A stretch of 36,353 nt of DNA from Campylobacterota bacterium (GTDB lineage Bacteria; Campylobacterota; Campylobacteria; Campylobacterales; QNZT01): the NCBI GenBank assembly GCA_022600175.1, contig JAHZKW010000104.1:1-36353 (forward strand), given 5' to 3'. Shown here in pieces: positions 17,098 to 26,094 of the stretch (positions are counted from its first letter, which is position 1; the number at the start of each line of letters is the position of its first letter). The notes below the pieces were generated by a model. That model was not told the origin of the DNA, made no database searches, and saw only the letters and a list, made by a program, of their open reading frames with translations. The translations under genes and the position numbers were made by a program.

Positions 17098-18386
17098 CCA
17101 ATAAAATTATGATGGAACGGGATTTAGCCAATATCTGGCATCCTTGTTCACAAATGAAAGATTATGAGACGCTCCCGTTTATTCCGATAAAATCAGGTAA
17201 AGATGCTTATTTATATGACTTTGATAATAATGAGTATTTAGATGCGATTAGTAGCTGGTGGGTAAATCTCTTTGGACATTCTAATGGCTATATCAATACA
17301 AAAATTAAAGAACAACTTGAAACACTAGAACATGTAATCTTTGCAGGTTTCTCTCATGAGAGTGCTATCAGATTAGCAGAGAGACTTGTCTCTTTGACAC
17401 CACAGAAACTACAAAAAGTTTTCTTTGCTGATAATGGTTCAAGTGCAATTGAAATTGCTTTGAAGATGAGTTTTCAATATTATAAAAATAGTGGTGAAGT
17501 ACGTGATATTTTTATCTCTTTAGAAAATAGTTATCATGGTGAAACTATGGGAGCACTAGCTGTAGGTGATGTAGCCCTCTATAAAGAGATTTATAATGAA
17601 ATACTCATCAAAACAGTGCAGGCAAAATCACCTGCCTTAATCTCTGAAGAGGAAGCACTTCTCTCTATGGAAGCGTTACTTAAAAGTTATGATGGTCGTG
17701 TCAGTGCTGTAGTGATTGAGCCCTTAGTTCAGTGTGCAGGAAGTATGGCAATGTATGATGCAACTTATATCACAAAACTAAGAGCATTGTGTGACCAATA
17801 TGGTGTTTTTCTTATTGCTGATGAGATTGCTGTAGGGTTTGGTCGAACAGGGACATTGTTTGCTTGTGAACAAGCAGAGATTACGCCTGATTTTTTATGC
17901 CTCTCTAAAGGGATTACAGGAGGTTATTTACCGCTTTCTTGTGTGATGACGACAGATGATATCTATCAGGCATTTTATTGTGATTATAGTGAAGGTAAAT
18001 CGTTTTTAGATTCTCATAGTTATACAGGTAATGCACTTGCTTGTGCTGCTGCAAATGCTACATTGGATATTTTTGAGAATGACAATGTTATAGAAAAGAA
18101 TAAAGCAAAAATAAAAAAAATAGCCAAAATGTTAGAACCATTTAAGCAACTTCCAAATGTCAAAGAGGTGAGACAAAGAGGGATGATTGCTGCCATTGAG
18201 TTAGAAGGTTATCAAAGTGAAGAGCGCATTGGATTGCAAGTTTATCAATATGCACTTCAAAATGGTGTTTTGTTACGTCCTTTAGGACATGTGATCTATT
18301 TTATGCCACCATTTATCATAAATGATATACAGATAGAAAAAATGATAGATATCGCATATCAAGCAGTTAAGAAGATAGCACGATAG
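17091..18386 (+). CDS. bioA: Adenosylmethionine--8-amino-7-oxononanoate aminotransferase
   Basis: 431-residue PLP enzyme of biotin synthesis that makes 7,8-diaminopelargonate using S-adenosylmethionine as amino donor. It begins near the BioA signature [13 protein letters not shown] and has [25 protein letters not shown], the PLP aspartate in [13 protein letters not shown] and the Schiff-base lysine in CLSKGITGG. Two starts are possible, ATG 17091 (overlapping luxS) and ATG 17109; neither has a good ribosome site, and coupling to luxS favours the first. No other bio gene is in the window. Confidence 0.94.
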   Translation: MLTNKIMMERDLANIWHPCSQMKDYETLPFIPIKSGKDAYLYDFDNNEYLDAISSWWVNLFGHSNGYINTKIKEQLETLEHVIFAGFSHESAIRLAERLVSLTPQKLQKVFFADNGSSAIEIALKMSFQYYKNSGEVRDIFISLENSYHGETMGALAVGDVALYKEIYNEILIKTVQAKSPALISEEEALLSMEALLKSYDGRVSAVVIEPLVQCAGSMAMYDATYITKLRALCDQYGVFLIADEIAVGFGRTGTLFACEQAEITPDFLCLSKGITGGYLPLSCVMTTDDIYQAFYCDYSEGKSFLDSHSYTGNALACAAANATLDIFENDNVIEKNKAKIKKIAKMLEPFKQLPNVKEVRQRGMIAAIELEGYQSEERIGLQVYQYALQNGVLLRPLGHVIYFMPPFIINDIQIEKMIDIAYQAVKKIAR

Positions 18387-18423
18387 TATATAAGAGAGTG
18401 TAAAGCAGGTTTAAAAGTGATTA

Positions 18424-18705
18424 CTACTTATTTTTTAAAAGTGTTTTAAGCTCTTCAATATCCTCTTTTGTTGCAAGACCTAATTCATCAACAATTGCTT
18501 TTATTTTATTTTTGAGTTCGCTTTCGATCTCTTCTTTTTGTTCACCCGCTTTTGTCATAGTCTCAGTTGCTGTAGTTTTGATATCTTCTTTGGAGGCTTC
18601 ACCTTTTTTTAAAATATCATCAAATTGATCTGAAAAACGATCTTTTAAAAGTAGTGCTCCCCCAAGGAGAGTGTAAAGAAACTCCTTGGATTTATCATCA
18701 TTCAT
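18424..18705 (-). CDS. Phasin-like helical protein
   Basis: 93-residue, highly charged, mostly helical protein: a hydrophobic start LYTLLGGALLLKDRF, then a coiled-coil-like stretch (KKGEASKEDIKTTA through EIESELKNKIKAIV) and a final TKEDIEELKTLLKN. This is the pattern of PhaF/PhaP-related phasin-like proteins, which bind polymer granules or act as scaffolds. ATG 18705 overlaps the upstream regulator stop (ATGA), so I reject the longer start eight codons earlier. No PHA synthesis genes are in view, so granule binding is uncertain. Confidence 0.7.
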   Translation of the reverse strand: MNDDKSKEFLYTLLGGALLLKDRFSDQFDDILKKGEASKEDIKTTATETMTKAGEQKEEIESELKNKIKAIVDELGLATKEDIEELKTLLKNK

Positions 18706-19367
18706 GAAGCGTCTTTGTCCACATAACAAAACTTATATCCACGTCTACGGATAGTTTCGATACATTTAATACCAAGATTTTTATCAAGCTTTTGTCGAAT
18801 AGCATTGATAGATGTTTCAACAACATTTGGTGTGATAAATTCTGGTTCTTCCCAGATGGCATTTAAGAGTCTATCTTTAGAGATAACTTGATTTTTATGC
18901 TCTGCAAGATATACCAAAATATCAAACGGCTTACCTTTAATCTCTATCTCTTTATCACGGTATGAGGTTTTTTCCTCACTAATATCTATTGTCAGTTTTC
19001 CAATTTTAATTCTGTTGTCAATCGTGCGTCTAAGCTTTGCTTCAACACGTGCTGAAATAACATCTGTCTCAAATGGTTCTTTAATAAAATCATCTGCCCC
19101 TGCTTTTAAGAAGGAGATCTCTGTATCTTTATCATCGATGATTGATAAAATAATCAAAGGAACTTTGAGCTCTTTTGAAATTTTTGTTATAAATTTTTTT
19201 GTTTTATTATACTCAAGGTCGTAGTCAAGTAAAATCAGATCATAATTTCTAAAACGTAAAAAGTTTGAACTGTCATCAATATCATAAGATTCATCTACAA
19301 TAACCCTGAGGTTTGCAGCAATTGACCTTGATAATTCTTCTTCGACACCTATTGATAGTATTCGCAT
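18702..19367 (-). CDS. OmpR-type response regulator of the HsrA/CosR group
   Basis: 221 residues: a receiver domain (1-115) and a winged-helix DNA-binding domain. The latter closely matches what I recall of HsrA (HP1043) and CosR (Cj0355c): EIKGKPFDILVYLAEH, AIWEEPEFITPNVVE, then ETIRRRGYKFCY. The receiver is more divergent. The phospho-site set looks present (E9/E10, D48, S75, K96), whereas HsrA of H. pylori has a degenerate receiver. No histidine kinase gene is adjacent. ATG follows GAGGAATTAT. It may be a paralogue rather than the essential HsrA itself. Confidence 0.85.
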   Translation of the reverse strand: MRILSIGVEEELSRSIAANLRVIVDESYDIDDSSNFLRFRNYDLILLDYDLEYNKTKKFITKISKELKVPLIILSIIDDKDTEISFLKAGADDFIKEPFETDVISARVEAKLRRTIDNRIKIGKLTIDISEEKTSYRDKEIEIKGKPFDILVYLAEHKNQVISKDRLLNAIWEEPEFITPNVVETSINAIRQKLDKNLGIKCIETIRRRGYKFCYVDKDAS

Positions 19368-19407
19368 ATAATTCCTCTATCACATTTATTCTTAAACTAA
19401 GGGACAA

Positions 19408-19436
19408 AAAATAGCAGAATAATATTTAAATGTCAA
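19408..19436 (-). promoter_or_regulatory. Sigma-70 promoter of the response regulator gene
   Basis: Minus strand TTGACA (19436-19431), 17-base spacer, then TATTTT (19413-19408) with TGC before it. The start would be near 19401, giving about 34 bases of leader. This is the most canonical promoter in the window. Confidence 0.65.
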
Positions 19437-19449
19437 TTTATTATCATTT

Positions 19450-19737
19450 TTAATATTGAAAGTCAACTACTTTTGAGGAAAGTGCTACCGTTTTGAGGTA
19501 AGAAACGATCTCCATATGATATGGATGTGTTGCGTAGATGCCAAGGTCTTTTTTACTATCAAAGTCTGTAAGGAGTGCAATATCATAGGCTCGGTCTTCA
19601 TTTGCAAAGTTGAGTCCTACCTCAATCTTTTGTAAAACACCTATGGCATCTTTCATGGTTAAGAGCCTCTCTTGGACCTCTGTTTTATTCTCTTCAGAGT
19701 TATTTTCTAGTTTGATAAATACAATATGCTTAACCAT
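19450..19737 (-). CDS. Dabb-domain (stress-responsive alpha/beta-barrel) protein
   Basis: 95-residue ferredoxin-fold protein. The opening MVKHIVFIKL, the central GLNFANEDRAYDIALLTDF and the conserved YATHPYHMEIVSYLK are hallmarks of the Dabb family, which usually forms dimers. No catalytic role can be assigned. It lies eleven bases after batD, with AAAGGAACAAC before ATG, so it probably ends the leuC-mobA-moxR-bat transcript. Confidence 0.85.
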   Translation of the reverse strand: MVKHIVFIKLENNSEENKTEVQERLLTMKDAIGVLQKIEVGLNFANEDRAYDIALLTDFDSKKDLGIYATHPYHMEIVSYLKTVALSSKVVDFQY

Positions 19738-19748
19738 GTGTTGTTCCT

Positions 19749-21263
19749 TTAGCGTAATATCTCATCTTCGTTGTCTCTAACATGCAAGTAGTTTTCTAGA
19801 TTTTTGATCAAATCTTTTTTATCAATGACACTTTTTGTACCGCCATAGACATTAGCTTCAAGTCTATTGATGATATTTTGCATCTTTAGTGATCTATTTG
19901 CAAAGGGAAGTAAAACTGCAAGGAGTGCTTTATCATCTTTTGCTTTTTTAATCTTCTCTACCAAAGGTTGCTCACTACTATCTTGTTTAGTTTTTCTTTT
20001 TAGTTTTGTGAAAATGACAAATGCTGTCAAGAAACCTAATACAAATCCTGCCAACGTAAATAGTATCAATTTAGTTTGTGAGATTTTATCATAAATGACT
20101 TTGGTCTCAACTGCTTTTTCACTATTTTTTGTATCACTTTTTTTCTCAAGTTTAGCAGTTTGCGTTTTAATCATTTGCCCCTCAACAGCGATGTGATAAG
20201 TATCACTTTTTAAAGTTTTAATCTCTTTTACTTGAGAGTCAAAAAATTTAAAATTAAGAGCAGGAATGGTAAAGTTTCGATCTGAGACAATGGCAAATTT
20301 TTGGGTAAATTCTCCTAGCTCCTCTTTATCATTGGTATAGATCTTTTTTTCTGGTTTATCAGCATAGACAATTGCATCTTTGATATCTAGTTCATAGGGC
20401 TCAATATCATCAATATTACCAATACCTTTAATGGTTAGTGTAAGGTTGACAGGCTCATTAGCCTTTGTTTCTGTTTTGTCAATATCAGCAGTTAGTGTAA
20501 AGTTACCATAGATATCTACCCCTGCTGGTAAAGGTTTAACATTGATAAAGAGATCATTGGAAAAAACACTTTTCCATTTAATACGTTCAAAGCTGAAAAA
20601 ATCACGTGTACGCTTCTGCATAATTCCTGCATCCATACGTCCCGATTCTATCTTTATTTTTCCACTTTTTTGTGGGAAAAGAAGATAGCGAATACGATAG
20701 ACCATATAATCACCCTCGATGACAGCAGGTTGCTTTTTTGTAGGTTTCGCCCAGAAATCATGAAAGGTTGGTGAGTTGAAGTTTGCCTCTGCAAGTTCAA
20801 CATCTAAATGTTTTTTAAAGGTAAAGAGTATATTGACAGGTTCCCCGACAAATACCTCTTTTTTATCACTGCCTAGTTCAAAAATAAATGAAGGGTTGTT
20901 ACCCACTCGCTCTTTACGCACTTCGATGGCAATAGCATTGGTTGTGAGGTTTTCCCCATCTACAGTGACCTCTATCTCTGGAATCGTAAAGTCACGTTTG
21001 ACTGTGAAACGATACTCTTTAGAGAGTGTTTTGGTAATTTTTCCATTGATATTAGTGATATTGCGTGAAATTGCTTGATTCTCTATTTTATATCCTGCAA
21101 TCTCCTGAAGCTTTGGAAACTTGATATTATCTCCTTGAGCAGAGATGACAAATGAGACCTGATCTCCCTCATAGACAATTTGTGGTGAAACTTTGGTTGT
21201 TAAGCTAAATAGAGTGCTACTGCATATAAGTAGTGCTAAAAGTATATTACCAAGGGTTTTCAT
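19749..21263 (-). CDS. batD: BatD-family protein
   Basis: 504 residues with a signal peptide (NILLALLICSSTLFS), periplasmic beta-sandwich repeats beginning TKVSPQIVYEGDQVSFVI, a single membrane helix at about 400-420 (LILFTLAGFVLGFLTAFVIF) and a cytoplasmic helical tail. This is the usual BatD (Bacteroides aerotolerance) layout. Its start overlaps the end of batBC by 17 bases. Bat proteins work with MoxR in envelope integrity or stress tolerance in other bacteria; the exact mechanism is not known. Confidence 0.88.
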   Translation of the reverse strand: MKTLGNILLALLICSSTLFSLTTKVSPQIVYEGDQVSFVISAQGDNIKFPKLQEIAGYKIENQAISRNITNINGKITKTLSKEYRFTVKRDFTIPEIEVTVDGENLTTNAIAIEVRKERVGNNPSFIFELGSDKKEVFVGEPVNILFTFKKHLDVELAEANFNSPTFHDFWAKPTKKQPAVIEGDYMVYRIRYLLFPQKSGKIKIESGRMDAGIMQKRTRDFFSFERIKWKSVFSNDLFINVKPLPAGVDIYGNFTLTADIDKTETKANEPVNLTLTIKGIGNIDDIEPYELDIKDAIVYADKPEKKIYTNDKEELGEFTQKFAIVSDRNFTIPALNFKFFDSQVKEIKTLKSDTYHIAVEGQMIKTQTAKLEKKSDTKNSEKAVETKVIYDKISQTKLILFTLAGFVLGFLTAFVIFTKLKRKTKQDSSEQPLVEKIKKAKDDKALLAVLLPFANRSLKMQNIINRLEANVYGGTKSVIDKKDLIKNLENYLHVRDNEDEILR

Positions 21264-22944
21264 TTTTGCTCCTCTCTACACTGTTGCTTTGAAACTGCAT
21301 TGGCATTGTTTTTGGTTTCATTTTTTCGAGTTGTTCTTCCCACTTTTTAGCCTCTTTTTCACTTATTTTTTCCTCTTCCTTCTTTTGTGCTTGTTGAGCT
21401 TGTTCACTCTTTTCTTGTTGATCAGCAGATTTGGACTCTTTTTGATCACCTTTGTCTTGCTGCTTCTCTTTTTGTTCTTTATCAGGCTTTTGTTGATTAT
21501 TTTGTTGCTGTTCTTTATCTTTATCTTTTTTTTGATTTTGTTGCTCTTTGTTTTGTTGTTTCTGTTGCTCTTTTTTGATCTGTTTTTTTGTCAGTTCTAT
21601 ATTATGTGTAAGATCTTCTTCACTTTGAATTTTTTTTGCATCTTCATAAGCTTTGAGTGCTTCTTCATATTTTTGCATTTGAAAATAACTATTACCGATA
21701 TTAAAACGTTTTTTGTATTCGAGGTTTTGATCTTTTGTGGTGATACTTTGGTACTGTTTGAGTGCACTTTCATACTGTTTATCTTTATAAAGTGCATTGG
21801 CAAGGTCATAAAAGCTTTGTGCATTTTGTTTTGATTTAGCCACTTCCGTATAAGATTCAATAGCCTCTTTATAGGCTTGATTTTGATACGCTTCATTTGC
21901 TTTTTGGATGGTTTGAAAATCAAAAATACCAGCTTTTAAATGCACATGAGGTATTAAAAACAGTAGTAGCAGTATTGTTGTACTGTTTCGTTTAGGTAAA
22001 GAGCTAAAAGCAAACAGTATAAAAAGAAGAGCAAGTGCAAGAGGATAGTAAAAAAGCTCTTGATACTCTTTAACTTCACGACTCTCTTTCTCTTGTAGTT
22101 CAAACTTTTTTTTGATATCTTCAACTAAAATTTGAATACTCTGATCTCTTAGACCTCCTACGATATAGGCTCCACCACTCTCTATCGCTAATGTTTTGAT
22201 CGCACTATTGAGTTTTGTGATCACAATATTCCCTGTTTTATCTTTGATAGAGGCCCCATCTTCTTGTATAGGTGCCCCTTGGTTGGTCGCTGTAGCATAG
22301 ATATAGATATGAATATCTTCCTCTTTTGCTGCTGCTATCTCTTTTTCAAAGGTAGTGCTATCACCACCATCTGTGACGATGATCATGATCTTTTGTTTAG
22401 ACTCTTTGAGAAAGGACTTCGCTTTATTGATAGGGATCATAAGGTTTGTACCTGAGGTACTAAGGCTATCAAGTGAAAGATTTTTGATTAGGTATTTTAA
22501 CGTTGTGCTATCTCTAGTCATTGGAGAGACTAAAAAGCCCTCAGAACTAAAAGCAACCACACCGATATTTGCCTCCTCAAAACTATCTATGAATTTATAA
22601 AGTTTCTGTTTTGCAAACTCCAAACGATTAGGATAGATATCAGAGGCAAGCATCGATTTTGAGATATCTAGGGCAACCATGATATCTATTGATCTATTTT
22701 TGATTGTTACATCACCTTTTTCTACTACAGGACGGGAGAGGGCAAAGATTATTAAGAAAAGTGCAGTAAAAAGCATAAAGTTTCTCCCCATACGCCCTAA
22801 GCTACCATTATCAAAGGTGAGTTTCTCTAAAATTTTTTGGTCAAAAATAGTTGTGATTGTATTTTTATGAAGGAGAATAAAAAAGAATAAAATCAGTGCA
22901 GGGATGAGCATAAAGAGTAGATAGTCAGGTTTTAAAAGTATCAT
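21247..22944 (-). CDS. BatB-BatC fusion: von Willebrand A domain plus TPR protein
   Basis: 565 residues. Membrane helices near 6-25 and 56-74 flank a start like BatB. The VWA domain carries the MIDAS DISKS (93-97), the threonine in STSGTNLMIP and TDGGDS. A membrane helix (301-321) and a second signal-like hydrophobic stretch (328-345) follow. Two or three TPR units (345-445) come next, then a K/E/Q-rich low-complexity tail (455-545). Separate batB and batC genes are seen in other bacteria; here they form one continuous frame. It overlaps batA by ATGA. Confidence 0.88.
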   Translation of the reverse strand: MILLKPDYLLFMLIPALILFFFILLHKNTITTIFDQKILEKLTFDNGSLGRMGRNFMLFTALFLIIFALSRPVVEKGDVTIKNRSIDIMVALDISKSMLASDIYPNRLEFAKQKLYKFIDSFEEANIGVVAFSSEGFLVSPMTRDSTTLKYLIKNLSLDSLSTSGTNLMIPINKAKSFLKESKQKIMIIVTDGGDSTTFEKEIAAAKEEDIHIYIYATATNQGAPIQEDGASIKDKTGNIVITKLNSAIKTLAIESGGAYIVGGLRDQSIQILVEDIKKKFELQEKESREVKEYQELFYYPLALALLFILFAFSSLPKRNSTTILLLLFLIPHVHLKAGIFDFQTIQKANEAYQNQAYKEAIESYTEVAKSKQNAQSFYDLANALYKDKQYESALKQYQSITTKDQNLEYKKRFNIGNSYFQMQKYEEALKAYEDAKKIQSEEDLTHNIELTKKQIKKEQQKQQNKEQQNQKKDKDKEQQQNNQQKPDKEQKEKQQDKGDQKESKSADQQEKSEQAQQAQKKEEEKISEKEAKKWEEQLEKMKPKTMPMQFQSNSVERSKNENPW

Positions 22945-23870
22945 GCAACACTCCTTTTATTAAGCAAGTAGGTATAAAAGAGCAGAGCGATAAATGCTAA
23001 AAAAAGTGGGTATTCAAAATAGTAACTTTTTTTGACATATTTTTCACTCTCAATTTCACTTTTTTCAAGTTCATCAATCATGTTATAAACATTTTTGAGA
23101 GTATTTTTATTTGAAGCACTAAAAAATTTCCCATTGGTTTTATCTGCAATGAGTTTAAGATGCTCATCATTAAACTCCCCTTGGCTTCCTATCCCAATGG
23201 TATATACTTTTACATTATGCTGTTCTGTAAGTCTCATAGCTACATCAAAAGGGACATTATCTCCGCGACTCTCACCATCTGTTAAGAGAATGGCAATTTT
23301 TGTTTTAGCATCAGACTCTTTAAACAGTTTTGCACTTTGAAAAAGTGCATCATTGATTACTGTATAGTTTGAGCCTGCAATGCCTGACTGTAACCCTCCC
23401 ATAATTTGTCCGAGGATCTCTTTATCATAAGTCAGTGGTGCAGCTACATAGGCATAGTTTCCAAAGACAACAAGCCCTAGTTGATCATCACCTCTTTTTT
23501 CAATAAACTCTTGTGCCATTTGGATAGAGACATCAAATTTACTCTCTAATCCTTGACCTATAAACCTACTCTCAAAGCCATAACGCATAGAGCCACTGGC
23601 ATCTAGAACTAAAGTGATAGCATATCCATCTTTTTTCTCGATCTCTACTTTGTCTTCAACCACTGGTGAAGCTAAAGCGATGAGGGCAGTGGTGATAGTA
23701 GTCCACTTTAAAAGACGCATCATCAATGATCTATTACCCACACTCTCAAGAAAAATTTCTAAATGTGGAAAAAGAATTGCTTCACTTTTAGGCTTGCACC
23801 ATTTTGCACAGATGATAAAAAGTATCAGTATCAAAAACAGATAAGGGTATTCAAATGTGAGGTTACTCAT
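22941..23870 (-). CDS. batA: BatA-type von Willebrand A domain membrane protein
   Basis: 309 residues: N-terminal membrane helix (9-22) and a second near 56-70, a VWA domain with an intact MIDAS DASGS (90-94), NYTVINDAL and LLTDGESRGD, then a C-terminal helix (FEYPLFLAFIALLFYTYLL). The metal-binding set appears complete, so ligand binding is likely. It overlaps the DUF4381-like gene by eight bases and batBC by four, as part of the MoxR/Bat set. Confidence 0.92.
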   Translation of the reverse strand: MSNLTFEYPYLFLILILFIICAKWCKPKSEAILFPHLEIFLESVGNRSLMMRLLKWTTITTALIALASPVVEDKVEIEKKDGYAITLVLDASGSMRYGFESRFIGQGLESKFDVSIQMAQEFIEKRGDDQLGLVVFGNYAYVAAPLTYDKEILGQIMGGLQSGIAGSNYTVINDALFQSAKLFKESDAKTKIAILLTDGESRGDNVPFDVAMRLTEQHNVKVYTIGIGSQGEFNDEHLKLIADKTNGKFFSASNKNTLKNVYNMIDELEKSEIESEKYVKKSYYFEYPLFLAFIALLFYTYLLNKRSVA

Positions 23871-24264
23871 CTACACTCTTTAAAAATAGGTGATAGTAGT
23901 TGATACTTTCATCATCAAACTCTGGTACATCTTTAGCATATTTATACTTTTCTAGTTTTGGAAGCAATTGTTCTAACATCTTTTGACTACGCTCATCTTG
24001 GGCTAAAAATCTAGCATATTTACTCACTTTATAGGCTGCATCTTTAGGGTCATCAAACTCAACCTCTTTAAGCTTTTGTAAGACCTTCTTACGTAAATCT
24101 ATTGCTCTTTTTTTTCTCAAACCTTTGATAAGGGCATAGAGCAATGATCCGATGATAAGTACAACGAAAGTAACAGCTATGATAAAAAGATAGAGACTGA
24201 TATCATCAATAGGTTCAAGTGCTCGTATATCACGTAAGTTTTCTGAAAGGTTTTGTTCATTCAT
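23863..24264 (-). CDS. DUF4381-like membrane protein of the Bat operon
   Basis: 133 residues: a short N-terminus with LRDIRALEPIDD, one membrane helix (about 24-46), then a basic cytoplasmic helical region. The LRDI...EPI motif before the helix and the position between the DUF58 and VWA genes match DUF4381 proteins of Bat operons. Sequence similarity is weak by eye, so the family name is partly contextual. Confidence 0.7.
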   Translation of the reverse strand: MNEQNLSENLRDIRALEPIDDISLYLFIIAVTFVVLIIGSLLYALIKGLRKKRAIDLRKKVLQKLKEVEFDDPKDAAYKVSKYARFLAQDERSQKMLEQLLPKLEKYKYAKDVPEFDDESINYYHLFLKSVDE

Positions 24265-24266
24265 CG

Positions 24267-25097
24267 TTATCTTCTTAAAAATAGTTTTGACATTTTGACA
24301 AAGGGATCTTCATCAGTGTAGAGCTTGGTAAATGCAACGCGATTTTTACGGAAATGTTTAAAGAGTTGACTATCTTTATCATGAAGGGTTTTTATATATT
24401 TATCTATGGATTTTTGGTCAATTTGCATCAGTGCGCCTTGTAGTGTTGAGGGATCAATCAGATTGATCGAGCCTAGTGCAACAGGGTGTTCTTCAAGTTG
24501 ATCACGTGTCATGACTGCAATCACTTCATGTTTTTTAGCCAAATACTTAAAATCAAAATCTCCAAAAAAGTCTCCTAATACAAAAATAATTGATTTACGT
24601 TTGATACGTTCAAACATTGTTTTATAAAAGTTTTTAAGATCAAGCGCTTTACCCAGTGCTTGAAACTCTAGAATATCAGAAACAGTACTACTCACAGCAT
24701 GTATATTTTTGGTTGGTTTTGTGAAAGCTTCTACTTTGTCCGTATAGATATAGGAGGAGAAAACATCACCGTTTTTGACTGCTGAAAATGCTAAAAGGGC
24801 TGCTGTTTCAGCAATGAGTTCTTGTTTAAACCGTTTTTGTCCAAAGTGTACACTGCCACCTAAAAGTGAGATGATGACAATATTAAGTTCACGTTCTTCT
24901 TTAAAAAGTTTGATAAAGGGTTTTTGCATACGTGCCGTGACATTCCAATCAATTTTACGTACATCATCGCCGTAAGTGTATTCACGGAGCTCCATAAAGT
25001 CAAAACCCTCACCTTCAAAAATGGAGGGGTTATTTCCAGCAATTTCACTAAAAATTTGGCGTTTAGTCTTAATGAGAATTTTTTTAAGTTTACTCAT
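24267..25097 (-). CDS. DUF58-domain protein of the MoxR/Bat operon
   Basis: 276 residues with the DUF58 hallmark YGDDVRKIDWNVTARM at about 38-53, followed by FKEERELNIVI at the start of a degenerate VWA-like fold. No membrane segment is seen, which fits the shorter cytoplasmic DUF58 form. It starts two bases after the moxR stop. DUF58 proteins almost always accompany MoxR ATPases and probably act with them in a chaperone-like complex. Confidence 0.92.
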   Translation of the reverse strand: MSKLKKILIKTKRQIFSEIAGNNPSIFEGEGFDFMELREYTYGDDVRKIDWNVTARMQKPFIKLFKEERELNIVIISLLGGSVHFGQKRFKQELIAETAALLAFSAVKNGDVFSSYIYTDKVEAFTKPTKNIHAVSSTVSDILEFQALGKALDLKNFYKTMFERIKRKSIIFVLGDFFGDFDFKYLAKKHEVIAVMTRDQLEEHPVALGSINLIDPSTLQGALMQIDQKSIDKYIKTLHDKDSQLFKHFRKNRVAFTKLYTDEDPFVKMSKLFLRR

Positions 25098-25098
25098 C

Positions 25099-26046
25099 TT
25101 ACGGAATATCCACCGCCTCTAAAACTTTTTCAATGATTTGGTCACTGCTGACACCTTCTGCTTCAGCCTCATAGCTCATGATAACTCTATGGCGTAGTAC
25201 ATCCTTACTCATAGCAGCAATATCAACAGGTGTGACATGATCTTTTCCTCTTAGATATGCATATGCTTTAGAAGCATTAAAAAGGTTGATTGAAGCTCTA
25301 GGACTTGCACCATACTGGATATACTCTTTATATTTTGAAAGACCATAATTTTCAGGTTCTCGTGTTGCAAATATAAGATTGACGATATATTTTTTTAATT
25401 CTTCATCAATATGGATACTTTTTACCTCTTCTTTGAGGACTTCAAGATCTTCTTGACTTGCTACATTGTGTACCTCATCAAGTTTACCTTCTGCAATTCT
25501 AGTGACAATTTCTAACTCTTCCTCTTTGGTATTGTAGCCGACAACAATTTTAAGCATAAAACGATCAAGTTGTGCTTCTGGAAGTGAATAAGCTCCCTCT
25601 TGTTCAATTGGATTTTGTGTCGCAAGGGTGAGAAATGGTCTTTGAATCTTAAATGTTTCATCGGCAATAGTCACTTGACGCTCCTGCATCGCTTCAAGAA
25701 GTGCTGATTGTACCTTGGCCGGTGCACGGTTGATCTCATCTGCTAAAAGAAGATTGGTGAAAATTGGTCCATGTTTAACACGAAATTCATTGTTCTTAGG
25801 GTCATAAATTTCGGTTCCAATAATATCGCTTGGGAGTAGGTCAGGTGTAAACTGCACCCGTTTGAACTCTAAGCCAAGTGTCTTTGCTAAGGTATTGACT
25901 GTAGTGGTTTTGGCAAGTCCTGGAACACCTTCAAGTAGTATGTGCCCTTCACAAAGAAGACCAATCAAAAGAGAATCAATCATCGCTTCTTGACCCACTA
26001 TGACTTTTTGTACCTCTTGTTTGATCTGTACTAATTTTTCACTCAT
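25099..26046 (-). CDS. moxR: MoxR-family AAA+ ATPase
   Basis: 315 residues. Walker A is EGVPGLAKTT, Walker B LLADEINRAP, sensor 1 lies in LATQNPIEQEG and sensor 2 in YGASPRASINL. MoxR ATPases act as chaperones that remodel or load cofactors into partners, often VWA proteins, and five Bat-type genes follow directly. It lies 48 bases after mobA. Confidence 0.95.
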   Translation of the reverse strand: MSEKLVQIKQEVQKVIVGQEAMIDSLLIGLLCEGHILLEGVPGLAKTTTVNTLAKTLGLEFKRVQFTPDLLPSDIIGTEIYDPKNNEFRVKHGPIFTNLLLADEINRAPAKVQSALLEAMQERQVTIADETFKIQRPFLTLATQNPIEQEGAYSLPEAQLDRFMLKIVVGYNTKEEELEIVTRIAEGKLDEVHNVASQEDLEVLKEEVKSIHIDEELKKYIVNLIFATREPENYGLSKYKEYIQYGASPRASINLFNASKAYAYLRGKDHVTPVDIAAMSKDVLRHRVIMSYEAEAEGVSSDQIIEKVLEAVDIP

Positions 26047-26094
26047 GAACTCTCCATATATATGTAGTTAATTTGAATATTTTATCAAAAAAGA

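Noticed and set aside
18387-18440. Terminator between bioA and the phasin-like gene
   Set aside because: Only a short, imperfect AAGT/ACTT pairing near a T-rich stretch; too weak to call.
21193-21834. 213-codon plus-strand ORF rich in Phe and Leu
   Set aside because: It is the antisense of the K/E/Q-rich tail of the BatB-BatC protein; its composition is explained by that repeat-like coding region and it has no ribosome site or family motif.
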